A DNA stretch of 64,000 nucleotides, from positions 1 to 64,000 of the forward strand of contig CALXUV010000073.1 in the NCBI GenBank assembly GCA_944391815.1, in the 5' to 3' direction. The translations under genes were made by a program, and so were the position numbers. Below, one piece after another: positions 1-8,582 of the stretch (position 1 is the first letter of the stretch; each line of letters opens with the position of its first letter). The stretch comes from an uncultured Clostridia bacterium (GTDB lineage Bacteria > Bacillota > Clostridia > Oscillospirales > CAG-272). Under the pieces are notes generated by a model. It worked only from the letters and a program-made list of their open reading frames with translations, had not been told where the DNA came from and did not search any database.

Positions 1-2
1 GG

Positions 3-158
3 GAAGGAAGCTTCTATCCGAGGATGCCCGATGGCAAACGAAAGAAATTCAACGTCTACGCCAAGACGAGAGAAGAATGTGAGGCTTCTCTTGCTAAAAT
101 GATTGAAAAAAAGAAAGCAGATATATCCGCCGAAAAATCGAAAACGAGAAGCGAATAA
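3..158 (+). pseudogene. Integrase-arm-domain-like fragment (5' end outside window)
   Basis: The frame is open from the window edge and stops at 156-158, giving about 51 residues. It begins EGSFYPRMPDGKRKKFNVYAK and continues with a KTREECEASLAKMIEKKK helix. The pattern of a beta-hairpin built on a G-S-x-Y-x-R-x-P-D-G-K motif and then a basic helix resembles the N-terminal arm-type DNA-binding domain of tyrosine recombinases. No catalytic domain follows, so it is either a truncated integrase or a separate small DNA-binding protein. It lies on the 3' side of a tRNA gene, the usual place for an integrase. The start is not visible. Confidence 0.4.
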
Positions 159-168
159 ACGCCGCAAA

Positions 169-193
169 GGGCTGACCGAACAACGGTCAGCCC
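169..193. terminator. Perfect 10-bp hairpin
   Basis: GGGCTGACCG at 169-178 pairs exactly with CGGTCAGCCC at 184-193 around a 5-nt loop, just after the integrase-like fragment. The following bases are A-rich rather than T-rich on the plus strand, so it is a weak intrinsic terminator at best. Confidence 0.4.
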
Positions 194-216
194 TCAAAAA
201 TTGGGGTGCTGAAAAC

Positions 217-251
217 AAAGAAAAAGGCTTCGGGAATTGCTTCCCAAAGCC
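217..251 (-). terminator. Terminator of tRNA-Pro
   Basis: On the minus strand, starting four bases after the tRNA CCA end, GGCTTTGGGAA and TTCCCGAAGCC form a hairpin (226-251) followed by TTTTTCTTTG. This is a good intrinsic terminator for the tRNA transcript. Confidence 0.7.
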
Positions 252-254
252 AAA

Positions 255-330
255 TGGTCGGAGCGACAGGACTCAAACCTGCGGCCTGATGGTCCCAAAC
301 CACCCGCGCTATCAACTGCGCCACGCCCCG
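255..330 (-). tRNA. tRNA-Pro (UGG)
   Basis: A complete 76-nt cloverleaf on the minus strand. The acceptor arm CGGGGCG pairs with CGCTCCG (one G-T), followed by A and an encoded CCA. The D stem is GCGC/GCGC. The anticodon stem GGTGG/CCATC encloses the loop TTTGGGA, so the anticodon is TGG. The T arm is GCAGG-TTTGAGT-CCTGT. A promoter lies directly upstream and a terminator downstream. Confidence 0.95.
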
Positions 331-339
331 ATATATTAA

Positions 340-368
340 ATTATACCACAAACACTTGATTTTTGCAA
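340..368 (-). promoter_or_regulatory. Promoter of tRNA-Pro
   Basis: Minus-strand TTGCAA (363-368), a 17-bp spacer and a perfect TATAAT (340-345), ending nine bases before the tRNA 5' end. Confidence 0.75.
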
Positions 369-369
369 G

Positions 370-580
370 TGGTCAAACATGTGGTCAAAACATTTTGTCG
401 GTGTTTTTTTGAAAAGGGTAACACCCGAAAAAGTGAGTGTTTTCAAGGGTTTTCAGCGTTTTAGAAAACTCACGGCAGGAAACTGCCTGCGTGCTCCCAA
501 ACCAAGCGCCATCCCATTAGGCGACACCCCGAAATATAAAATTGTTGGTCAATCCCTAAGTGGTCAAATCTGTGGTCAGA
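370..580. repeat. Dispersed TGGTCAAA repeats flanking a tRNA-like fragment
   Basis: TGGTCAAA occurs at 370-377, 382-389 and 561-568. Near copies are TTGGTCAA at 545-552 and TGGTCAGA at 573-580. Pairs are spaced 12 bp apart (370/382 and 561/573). Short direct repeats near a tRNA end and an integrase fragment resemble arm-type integrase binding sites; that role is inferred. Confidence 0.45.
483..531 (-). pseudogene. Truncated tRNA-Pro-like 5' half, copy A
   Basis: The minus strand from 531 reads like a tRNA-Pro: CGGGGTG acceptor start, a GCC/GGC D stem, then CTTGG-TTTGGGA as anticodon stem and loop (TGG). After the loop it departs into GCACGCAGGCAG, and no matching acceptor 3' strand is present. 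It is therefore a pseudo-tRNA. Its 3' extension at 483-500 matches copy B (721-738) at 17 of 18 bases. Confidence 0.6.
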
Positions 581-720
581 CCGTTTTTTACAGTTTATTT
601 TGAAAACAGCCAAACGCGGGAAAGCAAAATTTACAATGCGCTTTTTTCAATGTTTAAAAGGGATTTCTAAATATTTGCTTTTCGGCGCGAAGCGCCCTTT
701 TGCCCGCGGGGGCGTCCCCG

Positions 721-769
721 CTGCCTGCATGCTCCCAACCAGGCGCGCTACCGACTGCGCTACATCCCG
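721..769 (-). pseudogene. Truncated tRNA-Pro-like 5' half, copy B
   Basis: The minus strand from 769 reads CGGGATG, then a GCGC-AGTCGGTA-GCGC D arm typical of tRNA-Pro, then CCTGG-TTGGGAG. As in copy A, the sequence then continues into GCATGCAGGCAG instead of a pairing anticodon stem, T arm and acceptor strand. It ends at a GC-rich hairpin (706-721). Confidence 0.6.
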
Positions 770-1319
770 ATTATGAAATTTTTGCGTTTGTTATAAGTTT
801 TTATACGTTTGTTACAACCCAAAAAACTGGGAAAAACTGAAAAAAGATCGGCCAGAAAAAACAAAAAACAGGGAAATTTTGAAGATCTCGTTTTTGGTAA
901 AGATTAGTAACCGACGAACTCTGAATTTTGATGTATTACCCGGCAGAATCTCGACAGAATGCCATTTTGTGAAGCGTAAAACAAGAGTTAAGCCATTTGT
1001 GATAAAAATGTTAGTAAAAAATTTTACCATCAATTAATAAAACGGTTTTTATTGAACTTGTTTTAAAACAAAACTGATGTGTTTTAAACTATCACGCTTA
1101 AGTATAGCAGATTTATACGAAAAAGTCAATAGTTAAGTTTGAGGTAAGAAAAAAATCTGAAATTTTTCGTAATGCCATACTTAAGCATAGTCAGATATAT
1201 TCGTTTACACAGCAAGAAAATAAATTTGTTGATTTGTATCCGTGTTAGTTGATAAAAATGATTAATATTGATAATTTCTGTGTTTTTGAAGTGTGATAAG
1301 CCATTGTTCGGTTGTTGTT

Positions 1320-3077
1320 TTATTGTAAAGATGAGTACAATTTACAAAGTTCGCTGTAAATACCGCCTTTTTCAATAAGCTCTTTGTGCGTACCGGATTC
1401 CTCAATACCCTTATCTGTCAAAACGAGAATTTTGTCAGCGTTTCTGACTGTTGTCAAACGGTGTGCAATAGTGAATGTAGTTCTTCCTTTGGCAAGTTTT
1501 TCAAGAGAATCCTGAACAATTTTTTCGCTTTCGTTGTCGAGTGCGCTTGTGGCCTCGTCAAGGATTATTATGGGAGGGTTTTTAAGAAATACACGGGCAA
1601 TTGAAATACGTTGTTTTTGTCCACCCGAAAGCTTTACTCCGCGTTCTCCGACATAGGTGTCATAACCATCCGGAAGAGAAGAAATGAAATCGTGTGCGCC
1701 GGCAAGAACGGCAGCGTTTATTATTTCGTCGTCAGTAGCGTCGCTTTTTCCGTAAGCGATATTTTCTTTTATACTTCCGGAGAACAGGTAAACATCCTGA
1801 GCTACAACTCCGATATTTGCCCTTAGCGAACGCAACGTGATGTTTTTTATATTCATACCGTCTATGTAAATATCTCCGTCCGTTACCTCATAAAATCTCG
1901 GAATAAGTGAGCAAAGAGTAGTCTTGCCTCCGCCTGACGGTCCGACGAGCGCAATGCTTTGACCTGCCGATACATTAAGGTTCAGATGAGAAAGGACAGG
2001 GTTTTCCTCAGAATCATATGCGAAAGAAACGTTACGGAACTCTATATTTCCCTTAACATCGGATATTACCTTAGCGTCCGGAGAATCTGTTATATCAGGG
2101 GCGACGTCCATAATTTCGCAGAATCTTTGAATGCCTGTCATACCACGCTGAAACTGTTCGGCAAATTCAACAATTCTCCGTATGGAAGTAAGAAGGGTAG
2201 TAACAAACATCAGGTAAGCAACATAATCGGGAGCAGTAATTTTACCGTTGAGCATAAAAAAGCCGCCTGCCGTCACAACCACGATATACATTATGCCGTC
2301 GAAAAGTCTGGTTGATGACTGAAAACCAGCCATTATTCTGTAAACTTTGGCTTTTATATCGAGAAACTTATTGTTGCCGTTTTCGAATTTTTTCTGTTCT
2401 ATATCTTCATTTGCATAGGATTTTACAACTCTTATGCCAAGGAGACTGTCCTCAACCTGTGAGTTAAGTTCACCGACCTGCTTACGTGATTCAGCAAAAC
2501 CGTCCTTCATTTTTCTGCTGAAAACAGTCAGTACAATTATCATCGGAGGAATAACAGAGAAGACGATCAAAGTCAGCGGTACACTCATTGTGCAGAGAAT
2601 AATGAAAGAGCAGACAATCTTAATTCCGGCTATAAAAATCTCTTCCGGGCAATGATGAGCAAATTCCGTTACATCGAAAAGATCGCTTGTGATCCGCGAC
2701 ATAAGCGAACCTACTTTTGCGTTGTCGTAATATGAGAAAGACAGCTTTTGCAGATGACCGAAAAAGTCCTTACGCATATCTGTTTCGATTTTTGAACCCA
2801 TTATATGACCTACCGAAGCCATATAATAGTTTGCGGCTGTGTCGATAATACGAAGAACAATATAGAGTAAAGCGCAGCGTATTATCAGCTCTGCTGTCAG
2901 AGTGACAACGGTTGAAGTTGCAGCTGATGTGATTTCTCTTACAATCATAGGGAGTACAAGCTCGCAGACTGTTGTGAGAGAAGCACAAAGAAGATCTGCA
3001 AACATTATAAACCGGTACTTATTGTAGTAAGGAAGAAATCTTTTGAGTATTGTTAATTTACCTTTGTTACTATTCAT
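1320..3077 (-). CDS. ABC exporter, fused membrane and ATPase domains
   Basis: A 585-aa half-transporter of the MsbA/LmrA type. The N-terminal 310 or so residues contain about six membrane helices. The ATPase domain has Walker A GPSGGGKTT near residue 378, signature LSGGQKQR near 481, Walker B IIILDEATSALD near 500 and an IAHRL switch. It probably works as a homodimer in the cytoplasmic membrane; the substrate cannot be told. A longer frame from a GTG at 3116 is open, but the promoter (3107-3135) would start transcription near 3100. ATG 3077 also has AGAGG seven bases upstream, so it is preferred. It stands alone, divergent from the oxidoreductase gene. Confidence 0.9.
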   Translation of the reverse strand: MNSNKGKLTILKRFLPYYNKYRFIMFADLLCASLTTVCELVLPMIVREITSAATSTVVTLTAELIIRCALLYIVLRIIDTAANYYMASVGHIMGSKIETDMRKDFFGHLQKLSFSYYDNAKVGSLMSRITSDLFDVTEFAHHCPEEIFIAGIKIVCSFIILCTMSVPLTLIVFSVIPPMIIVLTVFSRKMKDGFAESRKQVGELNSQVEDSLLGIRVVKSYANEDIEQKKFENGNNKFLDIKAKVYRIMAGFQSSTRLFDGIMYIVVVTAGGFFMLNGKITAPDYVAYLMFVTTLLTSIRRIVEFAEQFQRGMTGIQRFCEIMDVAPDITDSPDAKVISDVKGNIEFRNVSFAYDSEENPVLSHLNLNVSAGQSIALVGPSGGGKTTLCSLIPRFYEVTDGDIYIDGMNIKNITLRSLRANIGVVAQDVYLFSGSIKENIAYGKSDATDDEIINAAVLAGAHDFISSLPDGYDTYVGERGVKLSGGQKQRISIARVFLKNPPIIILDEATSALDNESEKIVQDSLEKLAKGRTTFTIAHRLTTVRNADKILVLTDKGIEESGTHKELIEKGGIYSELCKLYSSLQ

Positions 3078-3106
3078 TTCATACCTCTGTAATATGGACT
3101 CAGCTA

Positions 3107-3135
3107 AGTCTAACACAAAAGATCAAAATTGTCAA
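3107..3135 (-). promoter_or_regulatory. Promoter of the ABC exporter
   Basis: Minus-strand TTGACA (3130-3135), a 17-bp spacer and TAGACT (3107-3112). Its predicted start point near 3100 decides the start codon of the exporter. Confidence 0.7.
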
Positions 3136-3250
3136 GCAAATACGACTTGATAAATATCAGATTTTAACGCTGCGTCAGCACTTATAACACTTTTTGCGTA
3201 AATTATTGCGCACAATTTTTGCCGTATGTGATAAGAGGAAAAATTAGTCT

Positions 3251-3279
3251 TGTTTTTTTACCGGATATGTTGTATAATA
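3251..3279 (+). promoter_or_regulatory. Promoter of the Gfo/Idh/MocA gene
   Basis: TTGTTT (3251-3256), a 17-bp spacer and TATAAT (3274-3279), about 80 bases upstream of the start codon. Confidence 0.6.
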
Positions 3280-3357
3280 ATTTAAACCGGAAGCTGTAAA
3301 ATCGTTTAATTTACTGCTGAATTATAATGATGCTAAAAAACGGAAGGAGTGTAACTT

Positions 3358-4461
3358 ATGAAGATAGGGCTGATAGGATTCGGTTCGATGGGAAAAACTC
3401 ACTCATGGTGTGTAAAAAACCTGAATTATTTTTACCGTGATCTGCCATTTACGGCAGAGTACGAAGCAGTTTGTACGACAAAAGAGGAAACTGCGAAAGC
3501 CGCAGCCGGATTTCTCGGTATCAACAGATATACGGTAAGTGAGGACGAAATAATAAACGACAAAGCCATAGACATTATCGACATTTGTACGCCGAATGTA
3601 TACCACTACGAAACTCTTAAAAAGGCGATAAAAGCCGGGAAAATGATATACTGCGAAAAACCGTTATGCATAAGTTATGCTCAGGCAAAAGAAATTGCCG
3701 AACTTGCTGAAAAGAATAATATAAAAGGTCAGATAGTTTTCAACAACAGGTTTTTGCCGGCAATCATGAGGGCAAAGCAGCTGATAAGTGAAGGTAAACT
3801 CGGAAGAATACTTAGTTTCAGGTGCGAATATCTGCATTCAAGTGCGGCGGATCCGAACAAGAAAGCAGGATGGAAACAAAACAAGGATATATGCGGAGCC
3901 GGTACACTTTTTGATCTCGGTTCCCATGCCGTTGATCTTGTTTATTATTTGTGCGGAGAAATAATTTCCGTTAAAAGCATGAGTCAGATAGCTTTTCCTG
4001 AAAGAATAGGACAGGACGGAAAGCTGTGGAAAACAAATGCAGACGAAGCTTTTTACATGATCTGCAAAACAAAAACCGGGGCAGTGGGAACGATTGAGGC
4101 AAGTAAAATTGCCGTCGGCGCTAACGACGATATAAATCTTGCGGTTTACGGCGAAAAAGGGTCGCTGAAATTTTCGCTTATGGAGCCGAACTGGCTGAAC
4201 TATTATGACGGTAATGCTTCAGACGGGGACTACGGAGGAAACCGTGGATATACCAGAATCGAGTGTTGCGGAAGATATCCGCTTCCGGGTGGAATATTTC
4301 CGTCGTTCAAAGCACCGATAGGATGGCTGCGCGGACATCTGCACAGTATGTACAGTTTTCTTGACGCATGTCATTCAGACAAACCGGTCTTACCTTCTTT
4401 AAGTGATGGAGCGCAGGTTCAAAAAGTTTTGGAGTTGGCTCTTGAAAATGATAAACAGTGA
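3358..4461 (+). CDS. Gfo/Idh/MocA family oxidoreductase
   Basis: A 367-aa NAD(P)-dependent sugar or inositol dehydrogenase-type enzyme. The N-terminal Rossmann motif is GFGSMG (residues 7-12). The family EKP motif (YCEKPL, Lys101) is present, followed by the C-terminal alpha/beta domain with GTLFDLGSHAVDLVYYLCG, which carries the usual catalytic His. AAGGAG precedes the ATG. The substrate is unknown, as this family acts on many sugars. The stop codon lies about 30 bases before the coaE start, so the two may be cotranscribed. Confidence 0.85.
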   Translation: MKIGLIGFGSMGKTHSWCVKNLNYFYRDLPFTAEYEAVCTTKEETAKAAAGFLGINRYTVSEDEIINDKAIDIIDICTPNVYHYETLKKAIKAGKMIYCEKPLCISYAQAKEIAELAEKNNIKGQIVFNNRFLPAIMRAKQLISEGKLGRILSFRCEYLHSSAADPNKKAGWKQNKDICGAGTLFDLGSHAVDLVYYLCGEIISVKSMSQIAFPERIGQDGKLWKTNADEAFYMICKTKTGAVGTIEASKIAVGANDDINLAVYGEKGSLKFSLMEPNWLNYYDGNASDGDYGGNRGYTRIECCGRYPLPGGIFPSFKAPIGWLRGHLHSMYSFLDACHSDKPVLPSLSDGAQVQKVLELALENDKQ

Positions 4462-4493
4462 TTTTTAGTGATAATTTTTGTTGTAGGAGTAAT

Positions 4494-5102
4494 ATGAAAA
4501 TAATCGGAGTAACAGGACCGATCGGAGCGGGAAAAAGCTATGTAATGAAGCTTTTTGAAAAATACGGGCTGAAAACCATCAGTACCGATGAGGTATATCA
4601 TTCACTGATAAATGCTTCTTCCGATCTCAGCAATGAGCTTATAGATATATTCGGTCCAAACGTCGCTGCCAAAAACGGCGGAATCGACAGAAAAAAGCTT
4701 GCGGATATTGTTTTTTCGGATAAAAAAAGTCTGGAAAGGCTCAATGCTGTTTCTCACAGATACGTTGAGAAGGAAACTTTGAAAATTCTTGATGCATACA
4801 GGACAAAAAACGAAAAAGCTGTCGCAGTAGAAGTTCCGCTTATGTTTGAAAGCGGATTTGACAAGCACTGTGACGTGGTTGTTTGTGTAGTCGCAGGAGA
4901 AAGCACGAGAATAGAAAGAATCAGACACAGAAACGGTCTTACAGAAGAAGAAGCGCAAAAAAGGTTAAAAAATCAAAAAGATATTAATTTTTATATTGAA
5001 AATTCACAAATAATAGTGTATAATGAAAATGATAGCAAGACGGAAGAATCTGTAAAGAAGATTCTTGCCGGAATATTAAACAAAAAAACGGAGGAAAATA
5101 AT
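4494..5102 (+). CDS. coaE: Dephospho-CoA kinase (reads on in frame into the next gene)
   Basis: The last step of CoA synthesis, ATP-dependent phosphorylation of dephospho-CoA in the cytoplasm. The start MKIIGVTGPIGAGKS carries the P-loop; STDEVYH and VEVPLMFESG are family motifs. TAGGAG precedes ATG 4494. The CoaE-like part is about 203 residues, the normal family length. There is no stop codon: after KKTEENN the frame continues directly into the aldolase ATG at 5103, giving one 525-codon open frame to 6068. An A7 run at 5082-5088 sits just before the junction. One A fewer would end coaE at a TGA overlapping the aldolase ATG; one A more would end it at a TAA just before. Confidence 0.85.
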
Positions 5103-6068
5103 ATGAATCAGATTTGTAAAGAAATCGGAAGCTACGGACTTATACCGGTAATCAAAATTGACGATCCTGAAAAAGCGGTTCCGCTTGCCAAAGCACTTTG
5201 TGACGGAGGGTTGCCTGTTGCGGAGATCACTTTCAGAACAAAATGCGCAGGCGAGGCGATTGCCAAAATATCAAAAGAGTACCCGGATATGCTTGTAGGA
5301 GCAGGAACTGTACTTACCACTCAGCAGGCAGACGAAGCCGTCGCGGCAGGTGCCAAGTTCATAGTTACTCCCGGATTCAATCCCAAAATAGTAAAATATT
5401 GTGTTGACAAAAATATTCCGATAGTTCCCGGAACTTCAAGACCGAGCGATGTGGAGGCTGCAATCGAGCTCGGACTCGACACAGTAAAATTTTTCCCTGC
5501 GGAAGCTGCCGGCGGCATTCCCATGCTCAAATCTTTAGGCGGTCCTTATGCAGATCTTATGTTCATGCCCACGGGCGGAATCGACGAAAAAAATCTTCTT
5601 GACTATCTGAAACTTAAAAATGTACTTGCCTGCGGCGGAAGCTTTATGGTAAAAACTCAGTATATCCAGGAAAACAGATTCGACCTTATCACAGCTGACG
5701 TAAAACTCGCGATGACAACAATGCTCGGCTTTAAACTTGCTCATCTCGGTATTAACTGTGAAAATGCCGAAGAAGCCAAAAAGTCCGCGTTCCTCATCGA
5801 AAAAATGTTCGGCATGAGTGTAAAAGAGGGCAACAGCTCGGTATTTGCCGACACTGCTTTTGAATTCATGAAATCTCCTTATCTCGGCAAGAACGGACAT
5901 ATTGCTATTTCAACCAATTTCATTGACAGAGCAGTCGCATACTTTGAGAGAAACGGCTTTAAGTTTAGTAAAGATTCGGCAAAGTACAATGAAAAAGGCA
6001 AACTCAGTGCAATTTATTTCGAAGATGATTTCTTCGGATTTGCGATTCATCTTGTCCAGAGCAAATAA
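5103..6068 (+). CDS. eda: KDPG/KHG aldolase with C-terminal VOC domain
   Basis: A 321-aa protein. Residues 1-210 are a class I 2-keto-3-deoxy-6-phosphogluconate aldolase: AEITFRT holds the catalytic Glu, VGAGTVL and TPGFNP are family motifs, and VKFFPAEAAGG holds the Schiff-base Lys. The C-terminal 110 or so residues (LGFKLAHLGINCEN... to FGFAIHLVQSK) resemble a glyoxalase/VOC fold, a known extra domain in clostridial aldolases of about 320 aa. It splits KDPG to pyruvate and glyceraldehyde-3-phosphate at the end of uronate breakdown, which fits uxaC at 31.7 kb. A strong GGAGG (5090-5095) precedes ATG 5103, so it can be translated separately despite being in frame with coaE. Confidence 0.88.
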   Translation: MNQICKEIGSYGLIPVIKIDDPEKAVPLAKALCDGGLPVAEITFRTKCAGEAIAKISKEYPDMLVGAGTVLTTQQADEAVAAGAKFIVTPGFNPKIVKYCVDKNIPIVPGTSRPSDVEAAIELGLDTVKFFPAEAAGGIPMLKSLGGPYADLMFMPTGGIDEKNLLDYLKLKNVLACGGSFMVKTQYIQENRFDLITADVKLAMTTMLGFKLAHLGINCENAEEAKKSAFLIEKMFGMSVKEGNSSVFADTAFEFMKSPYLGKNGHIAISTNFIDRAVAYFERNGFKFSKDSAKYNEKGKLSAIYFEDDFFGFAIHLVQSK

Positions 6069-6099
6069 TCGATATTCGATTAAAAAATCAACTTAAAAG

Positions 6100-6133
6100 G
6101 AAACGGATTGCCATTCGGGCGGTAATCCGTTTC
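6100..6133 (+). terminator. Hairpin after eda
   Basis: GAAACGGATTGCC (6100-6112) pairs with GGTAATCCGTTTC (6121-6133), a 13-bp stem with one G-T and an 8-nt loop. The T-tract is poor, so termination may be partial. Confidence 0.5.
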
Positions 6134-6326
6134 TGAATATATATGGGATATACGGAAGCGCACCCCGGTTTGTGGTTATTTTCCCGCAAAATAAAAAATG
6201 TTGGAGTATTTTCAGGATTTACGGCAAGTTTATGGAGTATCTTATAACCGATTGAATCTGTTTTTTGCTGCGTTCCGTTTTCAGTTCATTTTTTGAATAA
6301 TTGCCCGATTTCAGTGTGGTGGTTAT

Positions 6327-7412
6327 ATGTTTGAAAAGCTTGCAAAAGCGGAAGAAAAATACGAGAGTCTCGAAAAAAGGCTGTCCGACGGAGAGCTTAT
6401 ACTCAATCAGAGCGAATATACAAAGACAATGAAAGAGTATAAAACGCTTACACCTGTAATCGAAAAATACCGCGAATACAAAAAGATTTGTCAGGAAATG
6501 CAACAGGCAAAATCGGTTATGGAAGAGGAAAGCGACGAGCTTGCGGAACTTGCCGAGGAAGAGTATTTTGAAAAGAAAAAACAAAGAGAGAAGACGGAAG
6601 AGGAGCTGAAAATCCTTTTGCTTCCGAAAGACGAAAACGACGACAAAAACGTGATTGTGGAGATCCGCAGCGGTGCCGGAGGGGAAGAAGCAGCGCTTTT
6701 TGCCGCAGTTCTGTACAGAATGTACGGTATGTATGCCGATAAGATGAAATTCAAAATTGAACCGCTTTCGGTAAATGAAACCGAGCTTGGCGGAATCAAG
6801 GAAATTTCATTTATGGTGACAGGCGAGGGCGCGTACTCAAAACTCAAATATGAAAGCGGAGTGCACAGAGTACAGCGTGTTCCCGAAACGGAATCTCAGG
6901 GAAGGAGACACACTTCTACTGTAACGGTTGCGGTGCTTCCGGAAGCGGAAGACGTTGAAGTTGAGATAAAGCCGTCGGATCTGAAAATCGAAACGTGTAA
7001 GAGCTCCGGAGCCGGCGGACAGCATGTAAACAAAACCGAATCAGCAATAAGGATTTATCATAAACCGACCGGAATAGTCGTGGAATGCCAGGAAGAAAGA
7101 AGTCAGTTCAAGAACAGGGACAAAGCGATGAAAATGCTCCGGGCTAAGCTTTACGACATCAAAGAACGTGAGCGCAGCGAAAAGATAAGCAGCGAAAGAA
7201 AAGCACAGGTAGGAACCGGAGACAGAAGCGAGCGGATAAGAACATACAATTATCCTCAGGGCAGAGTTACCGATCACAGAATCGGACTTACTCTGTATTC
7301 TCTTGAAAATTTTCTTTCCGGTGAAATAAGTCAGATGACTGAAGCGCTTGCTGCTGCTGAGACGGCGGAAAAACTAAAGGAAACAGACAATGAAAACGGA
7401 AATTCTTTCTGA
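6327..7412 (+). CDS. prfA: Peptide chain release factor 1
   Basis: A 361-aa class I release factor that reads UAA and UAG on the ribosome. The peptidyl-hydrolysis motif GGQ lies in SSGAGGQHVNKTES near residue 231. The stop-codon recognition tripeptide is PET, in VQRVPETESQGRRHTSTVTVAVLPE, which is the PxT form of RF1 rather than the SPF of RF2. Length matches the family. The 3' end overlaps the tsaC start by 23 bases. The glutamine methyltransferase gene prmC, often between them, is absent. Confidence 0.95.
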   Translation: MFEKLAKAEEKYESLEKRLSDGELILNQSEYTKTMKEYKTLTPVIEKYREYKKICQEMQQAKSVMEEESDELAELAEEEYFEKKKQREKTEEELKILLLPKDENDDKNVIVEIRSGAGGEEAALFAAVLYRMYGMYADKMKFKIEPLSVNETELGGIKEISFMVTGEGAYSKLKYESGVHRVQRVPETESQGRRHTSTVTVAVLPEAEDVEVEIKPSDLKIETCKSSGAGGQHVNKTESAIRIYHKPTGIVVECQEERSQFKNRDKAMKMLRAKLYDIKERERSEKISSERKAQVGTGDRSERIRTYNYPQGRVTDHRIGLTLYSLENFLSGEISQMTEALAAAETAEKLKETDNENGNSF

Positions 7413-8403
7413 TAAAGACGAAAACGATATAAAGAAAGCCGCCGACGTCATTCGTAGCGGCGGAATTGCAGCGTTTGCGACCGAAACGGTTTACGGTCTC
7501 GGTGCAGACGCTTCCGATCCGAAGGCGGTAGAGAAGATTTTTATTGCAAAAGGCAGGCCGCAGGATAACCCGTTGATAGTTCATCTTGACTCGGCAGAAC
7601 GGGCTTCCGACTATGCAGAAATCTGCCCGTTGTTTACTAAGCTGGCGGAAAAATTCATGCCCGGTCCTCTTACAGTTATATTACCAAAAAAAAGCACAGT
7701 CTGCGATAAGGTGACATGCGGACTTGATACGGTCGGAATACGTGTCCCTTTTTATGAGCCGGCAAGGAAACTGATAAAATATTCAGGTTGTGCGATAGCG
7801 GCGCCGTCCGCTAACATTTCCGGAAAACCGAGTCCGACGAAGGCTGAACATGTCATAAACGACCTGAGCGGGAAAATCGACTGTATTCTCTGCGGAGACG
7901 ACTGCGCAGTCGGAGTGGAGTCAACTGTTGTCAAAATAACCGGTGATGACAGTCTGGTAATATGCCGTCCGGGCGGGATAACGGCTGAGATGCTTAGCCA
8001 AGTCTGCGGAAATGTAGAAACAGATCCGGCAGTCTTAACGGCTTTTTCCGGTAGACCTGTTTCTCCCGGAATGAAATACAAACATTATTCTCCTGATGCG
8101 GAAGTTATCATACTGAACGGAAGCGAAGAGCAGATAGTGGATTTTCTCAAAGATAAAACCGCATTTTCCGTTATATGTTTTGAAGAAGACACTGTTCTTA
8201 AAGGCTTCCGTGACGCTTATGTGCTCGGAAGTAAAAATGATTCGTCCGAACAGGCAGAGAAACTTTTTGACGCACTCAGAACTATGGACAAAAAAAACTG
8301 GATAAAAACAGTTTATGCAAGGATGCCGGAAAAAAGCGGAGTAGGATTTGCCGTATATAACAGACTTCTGAAAGCTGCCGCTTTCAAGATAATAAACCTG
8401 TAA
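7390..8403 (+). CDS. tsaC: L-threonylcarbamoyladenylate synthase
   Basis: A 337-aa Sua5-type protein that makes threonylcarbamoyl-AMP from Thr, bicarbonate and ATP for the t6A37 modification of ANN-reading tRNAs. The YrdC domain (about residues 10-200) shows IAAFATETVYGLGADA, KGRPQDNPLIVH, MPGPLTVIL, and CAIAAPSANISGKPSPT. The remaining 120 residues (GMKYKHYSPDAEV...) are the Sua5 C-terminal domain. AAGGAAA precedes the ATG, inside the end of prfA, so the pair is translationally coupled. Confidence 0.93.
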   Translation: MKTEILSDKDENDIKKAADVIRSGGIAAFATETVYGLGADASDPKAVEKIFIAKGRPQDNPLIVHLDSAERASDYAEICPLFTKLAEKFMPGPLTVILPKKSTVCDKVTCGLDTVGIRVPFYEPARKLIKYSGCAIAAPSANISGKPSPTKAEHVINDLSGKIDCILCGDDCAVGVESTVVKITGDDSLVICRPGGITAEMLSQVCGNVETDPAVLTAFSGRPVSPGMKYKHYSPDAEVIILNGSEEQIVDFLKDKTAFSVICFEEDTVLKGFRDAYVLGSKNDSSEQAEKLFDALRTMDKKNWIKTVYARMPEKSGVGFAVYNRLLKAAAFKIINL

Positions 8404-8531
8404 TCATGGTGGATTCAACGTAAACTTAAAAAATATCGAAGACTCGTGCTCAGCGGTGAAAGGTAAACAGTGTTCTTTACAGACGTATGGCATCATATAA
8501 GTTTAAAGAAAAATCAACGTGTTTACCTCCT

Positions 8532-8560
8532 TTGACACTTTTTTAACCATTATTTATACC
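8532..8560 (+). promoter_or_regulatory. Promoter of the topoisomerase gene
   Basis: TTGACA (8532-8537), a 17-bp spacer and TATACC (8555-8560), 100 bases upstream of the start codon. Confidence 0.65.
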
Positions 8561-8582
8561 GTTAAAAATTTTTATTTGAGAT

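Larger units (their letters stand above)
332..1319. other. Gene-poor integration-scar region
   Basis: About 1 kb without a convincing gene. It holds the tRNA-Pro promoter, TGGTCAAA repeats, two tRNA-like halves, and hairpins at 684-696 (GGCGC-GAA-GCGCC, then CCTTTT) and 706-721 (GCGGGG/CCCCGC). The stretch 780-1319 is very AT-rich, with related GCTTAAGTATAG and ACTTAAGCATAG motifs near 1097 and 1180. Short open frames here show no recognisable protein. Confidence 0.5.

Noticed and set aside
379..603. 74-codon frame across the tRNA-like fragment
   Set aside because: It spans repeats and a pseudo-tRNA on the other strand and has no SD or protein-like composition.
1090..1195. Paired GCTTAAGTATAG / ACTTAAGCATAG motifs
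   Set aside because: Imperfect and in very AT-rich DNA with no gene starting nearby; too weak to call an operator.
6143..6247. 34-codon frame between eda and prfA
   Set aside because: No SD, no recognisable motif, and it follows a hairpin; probably a chance frame.
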